From Candidatus Methanoplasma sp. (GTDB lineage: Archaea; Thermoplasmatota; Thermoplasmata; Methanomassiliicoccales; Methanomethylophilaceae), in contig JAIRPP010000013.1 in NCBI GenBank assembly GCA_031256955.1, positions 62,001 to 126,000 of the forward strand: a stretch of 64,000 bases of DNA. The letters are read 5' to 3'. Below the pieces are notes generated by a model, which saw only the letters and a list, made by a program, of their open reading frames with translations, had not been told where the DNA came from and did not search any database. How positions within the stretch are numbered: the stretch's first letter is position 1; each line of letters starts with the position of its first letter. This document shows positions 24,978-33,392 of the stretch, one piece after another. The translations under genes and the position numbers were made by a program.

Positions 24978-26237
24978 GTGCCCAAAAAATACGTGAGCCG
25001 GGTCATAGACTCTTTTATAGAGAAGCGCCTCGAATCAGCTGGCGCGATACAGATCGAGGGCTCCAAGGGATGCGGCAAGACGCGCACCGCCGAGAAGTTC
25101 TCTAAGAGCGCATTCTATCTCGTCGATCCCAACAATCCCGGCAATCTTTCTATGGCCCTCTCATATCCCGCAGAGGCTCTCAAGGGGGGCGTTCCGAGGC
25201 TGATCGACGAATGGCAGCTTGCGCCGAACCTGTGGGACGCGGTCAGGTTCACGGTCGACGAGCGCGGCGAGAAGGGGCAGTTCATACTGACGGGATCGTC
25301 CGTCCCGCGGGACGACGGATACCATCACAGCGGCGTGGGTCGCATATCCCGCGTCCTGATGAGGCCCATGAGCCTCTTCGAATCGGGGGAATCGGACGGA
25401 TCCGTATCCCTCGGCTCGCTTTTCAGAGGCGATGGCATAACGCCGCGCGAATCCGGGCTGCGCATATCCGACCTGGCCTCCCTGGTCGCCCGGGGGGGAT
25501 GGCCGTCCAGCGTAATCGACGGGAGGCGGGACGCGTCTTACGCGCAGGACTACATCGAGATGGTGTCGGGTTCGGAGATATCCCGCGTCGACGGCGTGAG
25601 GCGCGATCCCGAGACGGCCATGAGGGTCATCAGGTCCCTGGCCCGCAACGTGTCTTCGACGGCGAGCGTGGAAACGATCGCGGGAGACGTGGCCGGAGAC
25701 GGCAGGGCGGTGTCCGCGAAGACGGTGCAACAATACGTCGGGGCCCTCGCCCGCATATTCGTCTCGGAGGACGTCCCCGCATGGAACGCGTCCACGCGCT
25801 CCAAGACCGCCATCCGCACGTCCCCTAAGAGGCAGCTGGCGGACCCGTCCCTGGCCGCCGCCGCTCTGGGCATGGACGCGGACGGGATCCTCAGGGACTT
25901 CAGGACCTTCGGCCTGCTGTTCGAATCTCTGTGCGTCAGGGACCTCAGGGTTTATTCGCAGCCGCTCGGCGGGAAGGTGTTCCATTACAGGGACCGCTAC
26001 GGGCTCGAGGCGGACGCGGTGGTGTCCCTCAGAGACGGCAGATGGGGGGCGGTGGAAGTCAAGCTGGGCATAGACGGCGTAGAGGCCGGCGCCCGGAGCC
26101 TGCTGAGGCTGAGCGAGAGGATAGACCATGAGAGGATGAACCCGCCCTCGTTCCTGGCAGTCATCACGGGGACGGGGTACGCGCACAGGCGCGGGGACGG
26201 CGTCCTGGTCGTCCCCATAGGCCTCCTCGGCCCGTGA
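24978..26237 (+). CDS. AAA ATPase with DUF4143 domain
   Basis: A 419-residue ATP-binding protein of the AAA_14/DUF4143 family. It has Walker A GSKGCGKTRTAEKF, Walker B RLIDEWQLAPNLWDAVRFTVD and sensor FILTGSSVP. A central helical region follows, then a C-terminal DUF4143 nuclease-like fold (RDRYGLEADAVVSLRDGRWGAVEVKLG). It starts at GTG 24978, the only plausible start preceding the conserved KYVSRVIDSFIEKRLE. Function in archaea is unknown. Its 5' end is AT-richer than surrounding genes, consistent with transfer. The flanking tandem repeat and fragments suggest a turnover hotspot. Confidence 0.87.
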   Translation: MPKKYVSRVIDSFIEKRLESAGAIQIEGSKGCGKTRTAEKFSKSAFYLVDPNNPGNLSMALSYPAEALKGGVPRLIDEWQLAPNLWDAVRFTVDERGEKGQFILTGSSVPRDDGYHHSGVGRISRVLMRPMSLFESGESDGSVSLGSLFRGDGITPRESGLRISDLASLVARGGWPSSVIDGRRDASYAQDYIEMVSGSEISRVDGVRRDPETAMRVIRSLARNVSSTASVETIAGDVAGDGRAVSAKTVQQYVGALARIFVSEDVPAWNASTRSKTAIRTSPKRQLADPSLAAAALGMDADGILRDFRTFGLLFESLCVRDLRVYSQPLGGKVFHYRDRYGLEADAVVSLRDGRWGAVEVKLGIDGVEAGARSLLRLSERIDHERMNPPSFLAVITGTGYAHRRGDGVLVVPIGLLGP

Positions 26238-26296
26238 CCTCCCCTGCGGCCGCGCGTGGTCGCAAACAACCGGGCCGCCGTGCGCAGGCGGCGCAC

Positions 26297-26480
26297 ATGC
26301 TAGGGGCGACAGCAGGCGACATAATCGGTTCGGCGCACGGGCGGAACAACGTCGAGACGAAGGGCTTCCCGCTGTTCCGCGGGGACCGCTTCTCCACGGA
26401 CGACGCCGTCATGGCCGCCGCGGTGGCGGAGGCGATGCGCATATGCCGCGCGCACCCGGAGAAGAAAGGCATAGGGGGAC
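26297..26480 (+). pseudogene. Truncated ADP-ribosylglycohydrolase (N-terminal fragment)
   Basis: From ATG 26297 the frame encodes the N-terminal signature of ADP-ribosylglycohydrolases (MLGATAGDIIGSAHGRNN, then GDRFSTDDAVMAAAVAEAM), including the metal-binding STDD motif. Similarity stops after about 60 residues and the frame runs into the antisense tRNA. The remaining roughly 200 residues are absent. Confidence 0.75.
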
Positions 26481-26513
26481 CCGCGGCGGGAGGCTGGCTA
26501 GAAGGGTGGACAA

Positions 26514-26590
26514 TGGTGGACGAGGCGAGATTCGAACTCGCGGCCTCTGCCTTGCGAAGGCAGCGATCTACCGGGCTGATCTACTCGCCC
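26514..26590 (-). tRNA. tRNA-Ala (anticodon CGC)
   Basis: A 77-nt cloverleaf with an encoded CCA end. The acceptor is GGGCGAG/CTCGTCC with the diagnostic G3:U70 wobble of alanine tRNAs. The anticodon stem-loop is CTGCC-TTCGCAA-GGCAG with CGC in the loop, and the T-arm contains GTTCGAATC. It has no intron. It lies antisense to the end of the truncated ADP-ribosylglycohydrolase frame and may have served as an integration border. Confidence 0.95.
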
Positions 26591-26666
26591 ATTGTGTTGA
26601 ACGTGACAATCCAGCAAAGGATATAAACTTTAGCAGAGCCGGACGGGGGGTTGAAAACGAAAGGCC

Positions 26667-26684
26667 CCGGGCGCGAGCGCCCGG
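26667..26684 (-). terminator. Terminator of the 26694-27080 gene
   Basis: A CCGGGCGC/GCGCCCGG stem with 2-nt loop lies just after the stop codon, followed on the minus strand by a CTTTCGTTTTC tail. Confidence 0.65.
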
Positions 26685-26693
26685 TAAAGGGTT

Positions 26694-27080
26694 TCAGGTC
26701 TTCTTGAGCTTCCACTTCACGAGGTAGATCAGCCCGCTGATGATCACAAGCATAACCACTGCGACGACCCCTCCCCAGATGTCCCCGAGGAGGTAGTACG
26801 CCACGAGGAGGCCGGCTATGCCGATCACGCCGTACTTCTTCAGTATGCGCCCGCCTCCGAGCGCGAACGTGAACCCTATGATTATCAGCCACATTATGAG
26901 GCTGACCAGCACGTCGGATCCGAGGGACCCTATGCTCGCGTCTCCCACTAGCTTGTCCACTTCCCCGGAGAGGAAGTGCCCGCAGAGCGCGGGCACGACT
27001 ATGAGCAGGATCAGAGTGAAGAATATCCCTCCGACCAGGCTGTGCAACGCGCCCGGCTTGTCGCTGTCTTCTTTAGACAT
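26694..27080 (-). CDS. Small integral membrane protein, unknown function
   Basis: A 128-residue protein with four hydrophobic segments. The N-terminus is hydrophilic and acidic/basic (SKEDSDKPGALHS). Helices are FFTLILLIVVPALCG, VSLIMWLIIIGFTFAL, GVIGIAGLLVAYYL and VVAVVMLVIISGLIYLV, ending in KWKLKK. No family is recognised. The ATG at 27078-27080 or the in-frame GTG at 27086 could start it. TATA-like CGTATTTAAACG (27100-27110) about 25 bp upstream suggests a leaderless transcript. Confidence 0.75.
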   Translation of the reverse strand: MSKEDSDKPGALHSLVGGIFFTLILLIVVPALCGHFLSGEVDKLVGDASIGSLGSDVLVSLIMWLIIIGFTFALGGGRILKKYGVIGIAGLLVAYYLLGDIWGGVVAVVMLVIISGLIYLVKWKLKKT

Positions 27081-27178
27081 GTCCACTGGAGGAGCGGGCG
27101 CGTATTTAAACGGTGTTTCGAAATCGGAATCGGCAATCTAGAAATAGGGACGACCCCGTTCCCCCAACGGCGGTAAAA

Positions 27179-27583
27179 ATGACAAAGCTCAGCGAAGACG
27201 TGAAGAAGGTGCTGTCCGCGAACAAGCTGTTCCCGCTCGCGACGTCGTCCAGGGACGGGACCCCCAACGTGGTGCCCGTGGGGATGCTAATGCTCCAGCC
27301 GGACGGGGAGACCATATGGATCGTGGACAACTTCATGGGGAAGACGCTGTCCAACCTGCGGGAGAACCCCGCGGCGTCGTTCTACGTGTGGTCCGCCGAC
27401 AGCCCGGACTCCTACCAGATCAAGGGGGAGGTGACCCTCGAGGACTCGGGCGAGGACTACGAGAGGGCGGTGTCCATAGCGCACGCGAGGAAGGAGACGC
27501 TGCCGGCCAAGACGCTGATAAAGATGAGGGTCTCCGAGGTGTTCTACACCACGCCCGGGCCCAAGGCGGGGAAGAGGGCCTGA
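27179..27583 (+). CDS. Pyridoxamine 5'-phosphate oxidase-fold FMN-binding protein
   Basis: A 134-residue protein of the PNPOx-like split-barrel flavin family. It contains NKLFPLATSSRDGTPNVVPVGM, then TIWIVDNFMGKTLSNLRENPAASFYVW and a C-terminal KMRVSEVFYTT. These small proteins bind FMN or F420 and reduce unknown substrates. The ATG at 27179 is chosen because conserved sequence starts there; the open frame extends upstream to 27113 without similarity. It is convergent with the small gene ending at 27587. Confidence 0.85.
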   Translation: MTKLSEDVKKVLSANKLFPLATSSRDGTPNVVPVGMLMLQPDGETIWIVDNFMGKTLSNLRENPAASFYVWSADSPDSYQIKGEVTLEDSGEDYERAVSIAHARKETLPAKTLIKMRVSEVFYTTPGPKAGKRA

Positions 27584-27586
27584 GGG

Positions 27587-27739
27587 TCACTCGGGGTCGC
27601 CCTTCACGCGCTGCGTGAAGTACCCTATCAGGGCCCCCGCGGGTATCATGACGGCGCTGGCGATCCCCGCGCCGGAGGAGTAGAACAGCGCGAAGACTAT
27701 CGCGCCGGACACGGCCCCGAAGATCGCGCCGTACCTCAT
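27587..27739 (-). CDS. Small two-helix membrane protein
   Basis: A 50-residue protein read from ATG 27737-27739, with two hydrophobic stretches (IFGAVSGAIVFALFYSS and SAVMIPAGALIGYFT) and a charged tail (QRVKGDPE). It lies 23 bp downstream of purB on the same strand and is probably co-transcribed. No family is recognised. Confidence 0.6.
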   Translation of the reverse strand: MRYGAIFGAVSGAIVFALFYSSGAGIASAVMIPAGALIGYFTQRVKGDPE

Positions 27740-27762
27740 GTCCGAGCGCGCCTTGTCCGAGG

Positions 27763-29136
27763 TCAGCCCGAATCCCTCCTTCCGACGGCCTCCGCCGCGC
27801 TCTCCACCATCTTGTCGACGATCTCCCTGGACCGTCCGACGTAGCCCGCGGGGTCCATGGCCTCGTCCAGCTCCTCCGCGGTCATGGCGTCCGTCACCTC
27901 CCTCCTCTCGAGGAGGGCGGACCTGAGGTCGGACCCCTCGGCTATGGCGCGCATGGACGCCTCCCTGAGGATCTCGTGCGCCGCCTGCCTGCCCATGCCC
28001 TTCTCGGCGAGCCTCATCATCACGGGCTCGGCCATTATGAGCCCCTTGGCGGAATCTATGTTGGCCCTCATCCTGTCGGCGTGGACCTCCAGCCCCGAGA
28101 ACACCGCGTCCATCTTGTGGAGCATGTCGTCCAGGATGACGAACGCGTGGGGCAGCGTGAACCTCTCCGCGGAAGAGTTGGAGAGGTCCCTCTCGTGCCA
28201 CAGGACCTGGTTCTCGAACGTGGGCTGGACGAACCCCCTCAGGACCCTGGCCAGCCCGGTGACGTTCTCCGAGCTTATGGGGTTGCGCTTCTGCGCCATG
28301 GTGGAGCTCCCCACCTGCCTGGACGCGTCGAAGGGCTCCGACACCTCCGCGATCTCGGACCTCTGGAGGTTCCTGACCTCCGTCCCGTACCTCTCCAGCG
28401 ACGTGGCGACGTTGGCCAGGAGGCACACCAGCTCGGTGTATCTGTCGCGGCCCACCACCTGCGTCGCGGCGGGCTCGTAGGTGAGCCCGAGGCCGCGCAT
28501 GACCTCTATCTGTATCCTCGGGAACTCCTTCCCGAGGGCGGCGCCGGTCCCGACCGCCCCCGCCATCTTCCCGGCGCAGGCGCGGGGCATTATCTGCAGG
28601 ATCCTCTCCCTGTGCCTGAGCATCTCGGCGATGTACCCCGCGATCTTGAACCCGAAGGTTATCGGTATGGCGAACTGGGCGTGCGTCCTGCCGATCTGGA
28701 GGGTGTCCCTCTCCCTCTCCGCCAGGGCCGCGAGGGTGCGGAGCAGCGAATCCACGTCGTCCAGGATGATCTCCATGGCCGCCTTGATCTGGAGCGCCGT
28801 CGCGGTGTCCACTATGTCGTTGGACGTGGCGCCCAGGTGGACGTACCTGCCCGCGCCGCCCGCGCACTGCTCGGAGATCGCCTTGACCATGGCCATGAGG
28901 TCGTGGTTGGTCTCCCTCTCGATCTCCTTTATGCGGGATATCTTGACCGCCTCCAGGCTGGAGGCGCGGGCGATCTCCTCCGCGTCCGCGGCGGATATTG
29001 TGCCTATGGAGGCGTGCGCCCTGGCGAGGGCCGCCTCCACTGCCATCTGGTATCCTATGCGGCCGCTCTCGGAGAACACGGCTTTCATCTTCTTCCGCCC
29101 GTAGCGGTAGTCGAGGGGGCATATGGCGTCTTCCAT
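27763..29136 (-). CDS. purB: Adenylosuccinate lyase
   Basis: A 457-residue enzyme of purine synthesis. It cleaves adenylosuccinate to AMP and SAICAR to AICAR, releasing fumarate. Superfamily motifs are present: ERETNHDLMAMV, RYVHLGATSNDIVDTA, the histidine-bearing IGRTHAQFAIPITFGFK, and the signature loop GSSTMAQKRNPI. The length is typical. A TATA box (TATAAATA, about 29167-29174) lies about 30 bp before the ATG, giving a short leader. A 50-aa membrane protein follows. Confidence 0.95.
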   Translation of the reverse strand: MEDAICPLDYRYGRKKMKAVFSESGRIGYQMAVEAALARAHASIGTISAADAEEIARASSLEAVKISRIKEIERETNHDLMAMVKAISEQCAGGAGRYVHLGATSNDIVDTATALQIKAAMEIILDDVDSLLRTLAALAERERDTLQIGRTHAQFAIPITFGFKIAGYIAEMLRHRERILQIMPRACAGKMAGAVGTGAALGKEFPRIQIEVMRGLGLTYEPAATQVVGRDRYTELVCLLANVATSLERYGTEVRNLQRSEIAEVSEPFDASRQVGSSTMAQKRNPISSENVTGLARVLRGFVQPTFENQVLWHERDLSNSSAERFTLPHAFVILDDMLHKMDAVFSGLEVHADRMRANIDSAKGLIMAEPVMMRLAEKGMGRQAAHEILREASMRAIAEGSDLRSALLERREVTDAMTAEELDEAMDPAGYVGRSREIVDKMVESAAEAVGRRDSG

Positions 29137-29400
29137 CTGCTATCGTCCAATGGGATCGCTTAGGCTTATTTATACCATGTTGCGCCCCGGGCGCGGATCG
29201 CGCCTCGCGAGGGCGTGCGCCCAGACGCATTCCGCGCGCGCAAAAGCCAAGGCGGAACCCTCCGTCCCGGGGGCGGGAAGGCGCCGTCGCGGGCCCCGCG
29301 CATAGGCGACCGAGCCCCGCGCGCACAGCCAGGCATGCGATCCCATTATATCCGCAGAGCGCATGGCATGCACTCAAACTCATTACCCAGGAGGAATCAG

Positions 29401-31104
29401 ATGGACGAAACCCGATCAAAAGGGGTCCGAAAAGGGACTGGGGCGGGGGATGAAAAAGGAAAGAAGAACAAGATCGCGATTATATCGGTCGCGCTGGCTG
29501 CAGCGATATTATGCATCGCCGCCGTCGCGCTCATCGCCTACGACGGCGGGCCCGCCGGAAACGAGAACGGCGCGCCCGGAGGCTCTGGCGGTGACGCGGG
29601 GAGGGGGGGCGGAGAGGACCTCTCCGCCGTCACGTACTCTCTAAGCTTCGACGTAGACGGCGGGACGCCTATAGCCCCGCAGGCCGTCTACAAGGGGGAG
29701 AAGGCCCACAAGCCCTCTGCGCCCGCTAAGCCCGGGATGGATTTCGCGGGATGGTACAGGGATCCCGCCCTGTCCGTCCCGTGGAGCTTCGACGACAAAG
29801 TGACCGGCAACATGGTTCTGTACGCCAAGTGGGCGAGCGAATCGCGCGAGACCGGCCCGACCTTCAAGGTGTCCTTCGTCACCGGGATAGCCCCCGCGCT
29901 GCCCGACGCCACCGGCATAGCTTCCGGCTCGCGCATGGTCGCGCCGCCGGCCCCGGTCATGGACGGATACCGCCTGAACGGATGGTACAAGGACGAGGCC
30001 CTGACCGAGAGATGGGACTTCTCTACCGACCGCGTGACCGGCGATTCCACCCTGTACGCCTGGTGGGTGGAGGTGTACGCGGTGAGGTACCACTTCCCGG
30101 TCGCGGGGGTCGCGGAGTCGGACTGGACGGTGGAGGAGACGTACTTCGCCATAGGGGACGACTTCGGCCTCATGCTGCCCGAGAGGGAGCCGTACGCCTT
30201 CGGCGGATGGTTCCTGAAGCCGTGGGGGGTCAACTACGGTCATGACGATCTATCCCAGGACAACCTCGATTCATACCCCGACGGCACCCAATGGAGCCAG
30301 ACAACGGAGCTGGATCTCTACGCGTACTGGGAGGGGACCGCGGACATAGAGTATCGTCAATTCCAGTCCCTCTTCTCGCCCATCGGCTACGAGTTCGAGG
30401 CCAAGTCCCTGAGCGGCGCGGACGGGGCGCAGAAGGTGGTCCAGGAATACTATCGCGGGGTCCCCGTGACCAGGATAGCGGAGAGAGGGTTCCTGAATTC
30501 CGCTATGACCTCCATGTCTCTGCCTGACACGATAACATCGATCGGGAATGTCGCATTCAGCGGCTGCGCCGCCCTGGTCTCCATATCTCTGTCGAACGCG
30601 ATAACGGAGATCGGGCAAAGCGCCTTCTACCATTGCGCCTCCCTGGAAGGCATAGTCCTCCCGTCCAATCTCCAAACCATACGGGAAGGCGCGTTCGACG
30701 GCTGCTCTGCGATCGGCGAGCTAGCCATCCCGTCGAGTATGAAGTCCCTAAAGTCGGGGGCGTTCGCCAAATGCATTGGGATAAAGAAGCTCGTGTTCGC
30801 CCCGCAGCAGACCGCCGCAGAGGGCTTGGAGATAGGGGGCGGCGTGTTCTCCGGCTGCTCGGGGATCGAAAACGCACTGATCCTGCCCTCGGGTCTGAAA
30901 TCTATAGGGCTGCAAGCGTTCGATGCTTGCATAAACATCCCATTGGTGTTCATACCGAATACTGTGACCACTGTGGGGGAGAATGCGTTCCCATCCTCCC
31001 AGAGCATGACCATATGCTTGGAGGCCACTGTACCTTCGACGGGATGGAACTCGAATTGGCACCACGGCAACACGTTCCAAGAGAACTCCGTGCGCCCGCA
31101 GTGA
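29401..31104 (+). CDS. Surface protein with InlB B-type and BspA leucine-rich repeats (copy 1)
   Basis: A 567-residue extracellular protein. A basic N-terminus and hydrophobic anchor (KKNKIAIISVALAAAILCIAAVALIAY) are followed by a Gly-rich linker (GGSGGDAGRGGG). Two Listeria-Bacteroides (InlB B/Flg_new) repeats end in GWYRDPALSVPWSF..LYAKW and GWYKDEALTERWDF..LYAWW, then a third diverged repeat. Residues about 360-550 are BspA-type LRR_5 repeats (for example ITSIGNVAFSGCAALVSISLSN). The start is fixed by a strong Shine-Dalgarno AGGAGG 6 bp upstream. Such proteins are frequent in host-associated Methanomassiliicoccales and are thought to mediate adhesion. It is tandemly duplicated with the next gene. 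A 7-G tract (29603-29609) in the linker keeps the frame intact here. Confidence 0.9.
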   Translation: MDETRSKGVRKGTGAGDEKGKKNKIAIISVALAAAILCIAAVALIAYDGGPAGNENGAPGGSGGDAGRGGGEDLSAVTYSLSFDVDGGTPIAPQAVYKGEKAHKPSAPAKPGMDFAGWYRDPALSVPWSFDDKVTGNMVLYAKWASESRETGPTFKVSFVTGIAPALPDATGIASGSRMVAPPAPVMDGYRLNGWYKDEALTERWDFSTDRVTGDSTLYAWWVEVYAVRYHFPVAGVAESDWTVEETYFAIGDDFGLMLPEREPYAFGGWFLKPWGVNYGHDDLSQDNLDSYPDGTQWSQTTELDLYAYWEGTADIEYRQFQSLFSPIGYEFEAKSLSGADGAQKVVQEYYRGVPVTRIAERGFLNSAMTSMSLPDTITSIGNVAFSGCAALVSISLSNAITEIGQSAFYHCASLEGIVLPSNLQTIREGAFDGCSAIGELAIPSSMKSLKSGAFAKCIGIKKLVFAPQQTAAEGLEIGGGVFSGCSGIENALILPSGLKSIGLQAFDACINIPLVFIPNTVTTVGENAFPSSQSMTICLEATVPSTGWNSNWHHGNTFQENSVRPQ

Positions 31105-31114
31105 CCCCATAAAC

Positions 31115-31139
31115 GGATCCGCCGAGGATCGGCGGATCC
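31115..31139 (+). terminator. Terminator of surface-protein copy 1
   Basis: A perfect 11-bp stem GGATCCGCCGA/TCGGCGGATCC with 3-nt loop lies 11 bp after the stop, followed by CGTCTTTTCATTTTTAT. An identical hairpin follows copy 2 at 33186. Confidence 0.85.
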
Positions 31140-31341
31140 CGTCTTTTCATTTTTATCTCGAGCGCGGGCATCGGCCCGCGATCTATTCACGGAGGCCTCA
31201 TCCGCAGCGCATCGGCTGGAAGGCGGGGCCGCGGAGCTCCCCGCGCGGCGACGGATCCCGATGCGTGCAGCCAGGCGCGCGATCATCTTATATGCGCGGA
31301 CCGCGATGTCATGATCAAACTGATTACCCAGGAGGAATGAG

Positions 31342-33175
31342 ATGGACGATACCCAAGCTAGGGGGGTCCGCAAAGGGACTGGGGAGGGGGATGAAGGAAA
31401 GAGGAAGAACAAGGCGCTGTTGCCCGCATTGCTGCTGGCGCTGTCGATCTGCGCGGTGGGGGTCGCCTGCGTCGCCGCGGCCGGAGGCTTCGGAGGCGCG
31501 GGCGACGCGCCTGGAGGTTCGGGCGGCGACGCGGGGAGGGGGGGGGGGCGGAGAGGATCTCTCCGCCGTCACGTTTTCGCTGAGGTTTGACTCCGGCGGC
31601 GGGACGCCCGTCGAGGCGCAGGCCGTCTTCAAGGGAGAGAGGGCGCACGAGCCCTCCGACCCCGCCAAGGCTGGGATGGAGTTCGCGGGATGGTACCGGG
31701 ACTCTGCGTTGACCGTGCCCTGGAGCTTCGGCGACAATGTGGCCGGGGACATGACCCTCTACGCCAAGTGGGTGAGCGAGTCCCGCGAAACCGGCCCGAC
31801 TTTTAAGGTGTCCTTCGACACGGGCATAGCCCCCGCGCTGCCGGACGCCACCGGCATAGCGCCCGGCTCGCGCATGGTCGCCCCGCCCGCGCTCGCCATG
31901 GACGGATACCGCATGACGGGATGGTACAGGGACGAGGCCCTGTCCGAGAGATGGGACTTCTCGGTCGACCGCGTGACCAGCGATTCCACCCTGTACGCGG
32001 GATGGGCGAGGCTGTACACGGTGAGGTACCACTTCCCGGCCGCCGCGGTATTCGAGGACAGCTGGCGGGTCGTGACGGAGAGCCATGTTTCAGGGGAGGC
32101 GCGCGCCCTCCTGGACCCTGGGGCCAGGGACCCGTACTCCTTCGGAGGCTGGTACCTGATGGTGGGGGGAGTGAACCGCACCCCGGGGGACGACGCGTCC
32201 GATGACAACCACGTCGGGTATCCCGATGGAGGGCTGTGGAGCCTGTCCGGGGATCTGGACCTCTACGCATACTGGGAGGGGACCGCTAGCCTCAGCTACG
32301 GCGATCTCGGCAACGGGCTGAGCGTGAGGCCATCGGACAAAACAGCGACCGACGTGGCGATCCCGGAATATTATCGGGGCCGCCCAGTGACCGAGATCGG
32401 AATCGTTGCATTCAGCGGCTATGCCACCCTCGAGAGCATAGCGATCCCGCCCAGCGTCACGACCATCGGGTTCGCCGCTTTCGCTAATTGCTACGCCCTC
32501 AAGAGCATAGCCATCCCGCCCGGGGTCACGACGATACAAGGCAGCGCATTCTACGGCTGCGCGGCCCTGGAGAGCGTAACCCTCCCGCAAGGCATCGATA
32601 CCGTCGGAAATGATGCGTTCTCATTCTGCACGAGCCTGAAAAGCATAATCCTCCCCTCGGGTCTCAGGACTATAGGTGAGAGGGCATTCAATGGCTGCGA
32701 CGCCTTGAAGACCGTGACTCTCCCGCAAGGCCTCGAAGAGATAAAATCCTCCGCGTTCCTGTATTGCTCTGCGATCAGCGAGATATACATCCCGTCGAGC
32801 GTGAAGAGCATCTGGCCACAGGCGTTCGCTAATTGCACGGGGATGAAGAAGATCGGGTTCGCCGCGCAGCAGACCGCTACGGGGGGCTTGGAGATAGAAA
32901 ACGCCGCGTTCCTCGACTGCTCGGGGATCGAAGAGGCCGTGGTCCTGCCTTCGGGCTTGAAGAAGATAGGGGGCGGTGCGTTCACGGGATGCGTAAACAT
33001 CCCGTCGGTGTTCATACCGAATACCGCTAGCAAGGTGGAAACCGCCTTCCCGAATGCGCTGACAATGACCAGCCCCATGACCATATACGTGGAGGCCGAC
33101 CCCATACCCTCGGGATGGGACGCGAACTGGAATTACGACAACGCGTACCAGTTAGGCTCGGCTCGCCCCCAGTGA
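31342..33175 (+). pseudogene. Surface protein copy 2, out of frame at an 11-G tract (possible phase-OFF state)
   Basis: A paralog of 29401-31104 with the same architecture: AGGAGG Shine-Dalgarno, ATG 31342, N-terminal anchor (ALLPALLLALSICAVGVACVAAAG), Gly-rich linker, InlB B repeats and BspA LRR repeats (for example VTTIGFAAFANCYALKSIAIPPG). As given, translation from 31342 leaves frame in the G tract 31538-31548 and stops at 31590 after 82 residues. All downstream repeats are intact and stop-free in the next frame to 33175. A tract of 10 G restores GRGGGGEDLSAVTF, matching copy 1. The preserved downstream frame argues against an old pseudogene; it is either a slippage switch or a sequencing error in a homopolymer. 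Confidence 0.85.
31538..31548 (+). repeat. 11-G homopolymer inside surface-protein copy 2
   Basis: An uninterrupted run of 11 G in the linker codons, versus 7 G at the matching site of copy 1 (29603-29609). Lengths of 7, 10 or 13 keep the frame; 11 breaks it. Confidence 0.9.
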
Positions 33176-33185
33176 CCCCATAAAC

Positions 33186-33210
33186 GGATCCGCCGAGGAT
33201 CGGCGGATCC
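33186..33210 (+). terminator. Terminator of surface-protein copy 2
   Basis: The same 25-nt hairpin as at 31115-31139 (GGATCCGCCGA/TCGGCGGATCC), followed by CGTCTTTTCATATTTAT. The duplication unit therefore included the terminator. Confidence 0.85.
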
Positions 33211-33392
33211 CGTCTTTTCATATTTATTTCAAGGCCCCCGCTTCGCCCGCCCCGAGGAGGGTTGCGCGGGCGCACGGGGGCGGCCGCGGGTCCGATGGGG
33301 GAAAATGCTTATAAACGGTGGCCCTATCACCCAATCACGAAGCGGACCATGCTTCTGATCATGGTCAAGTCGAACATATTGAGTGATGATTT

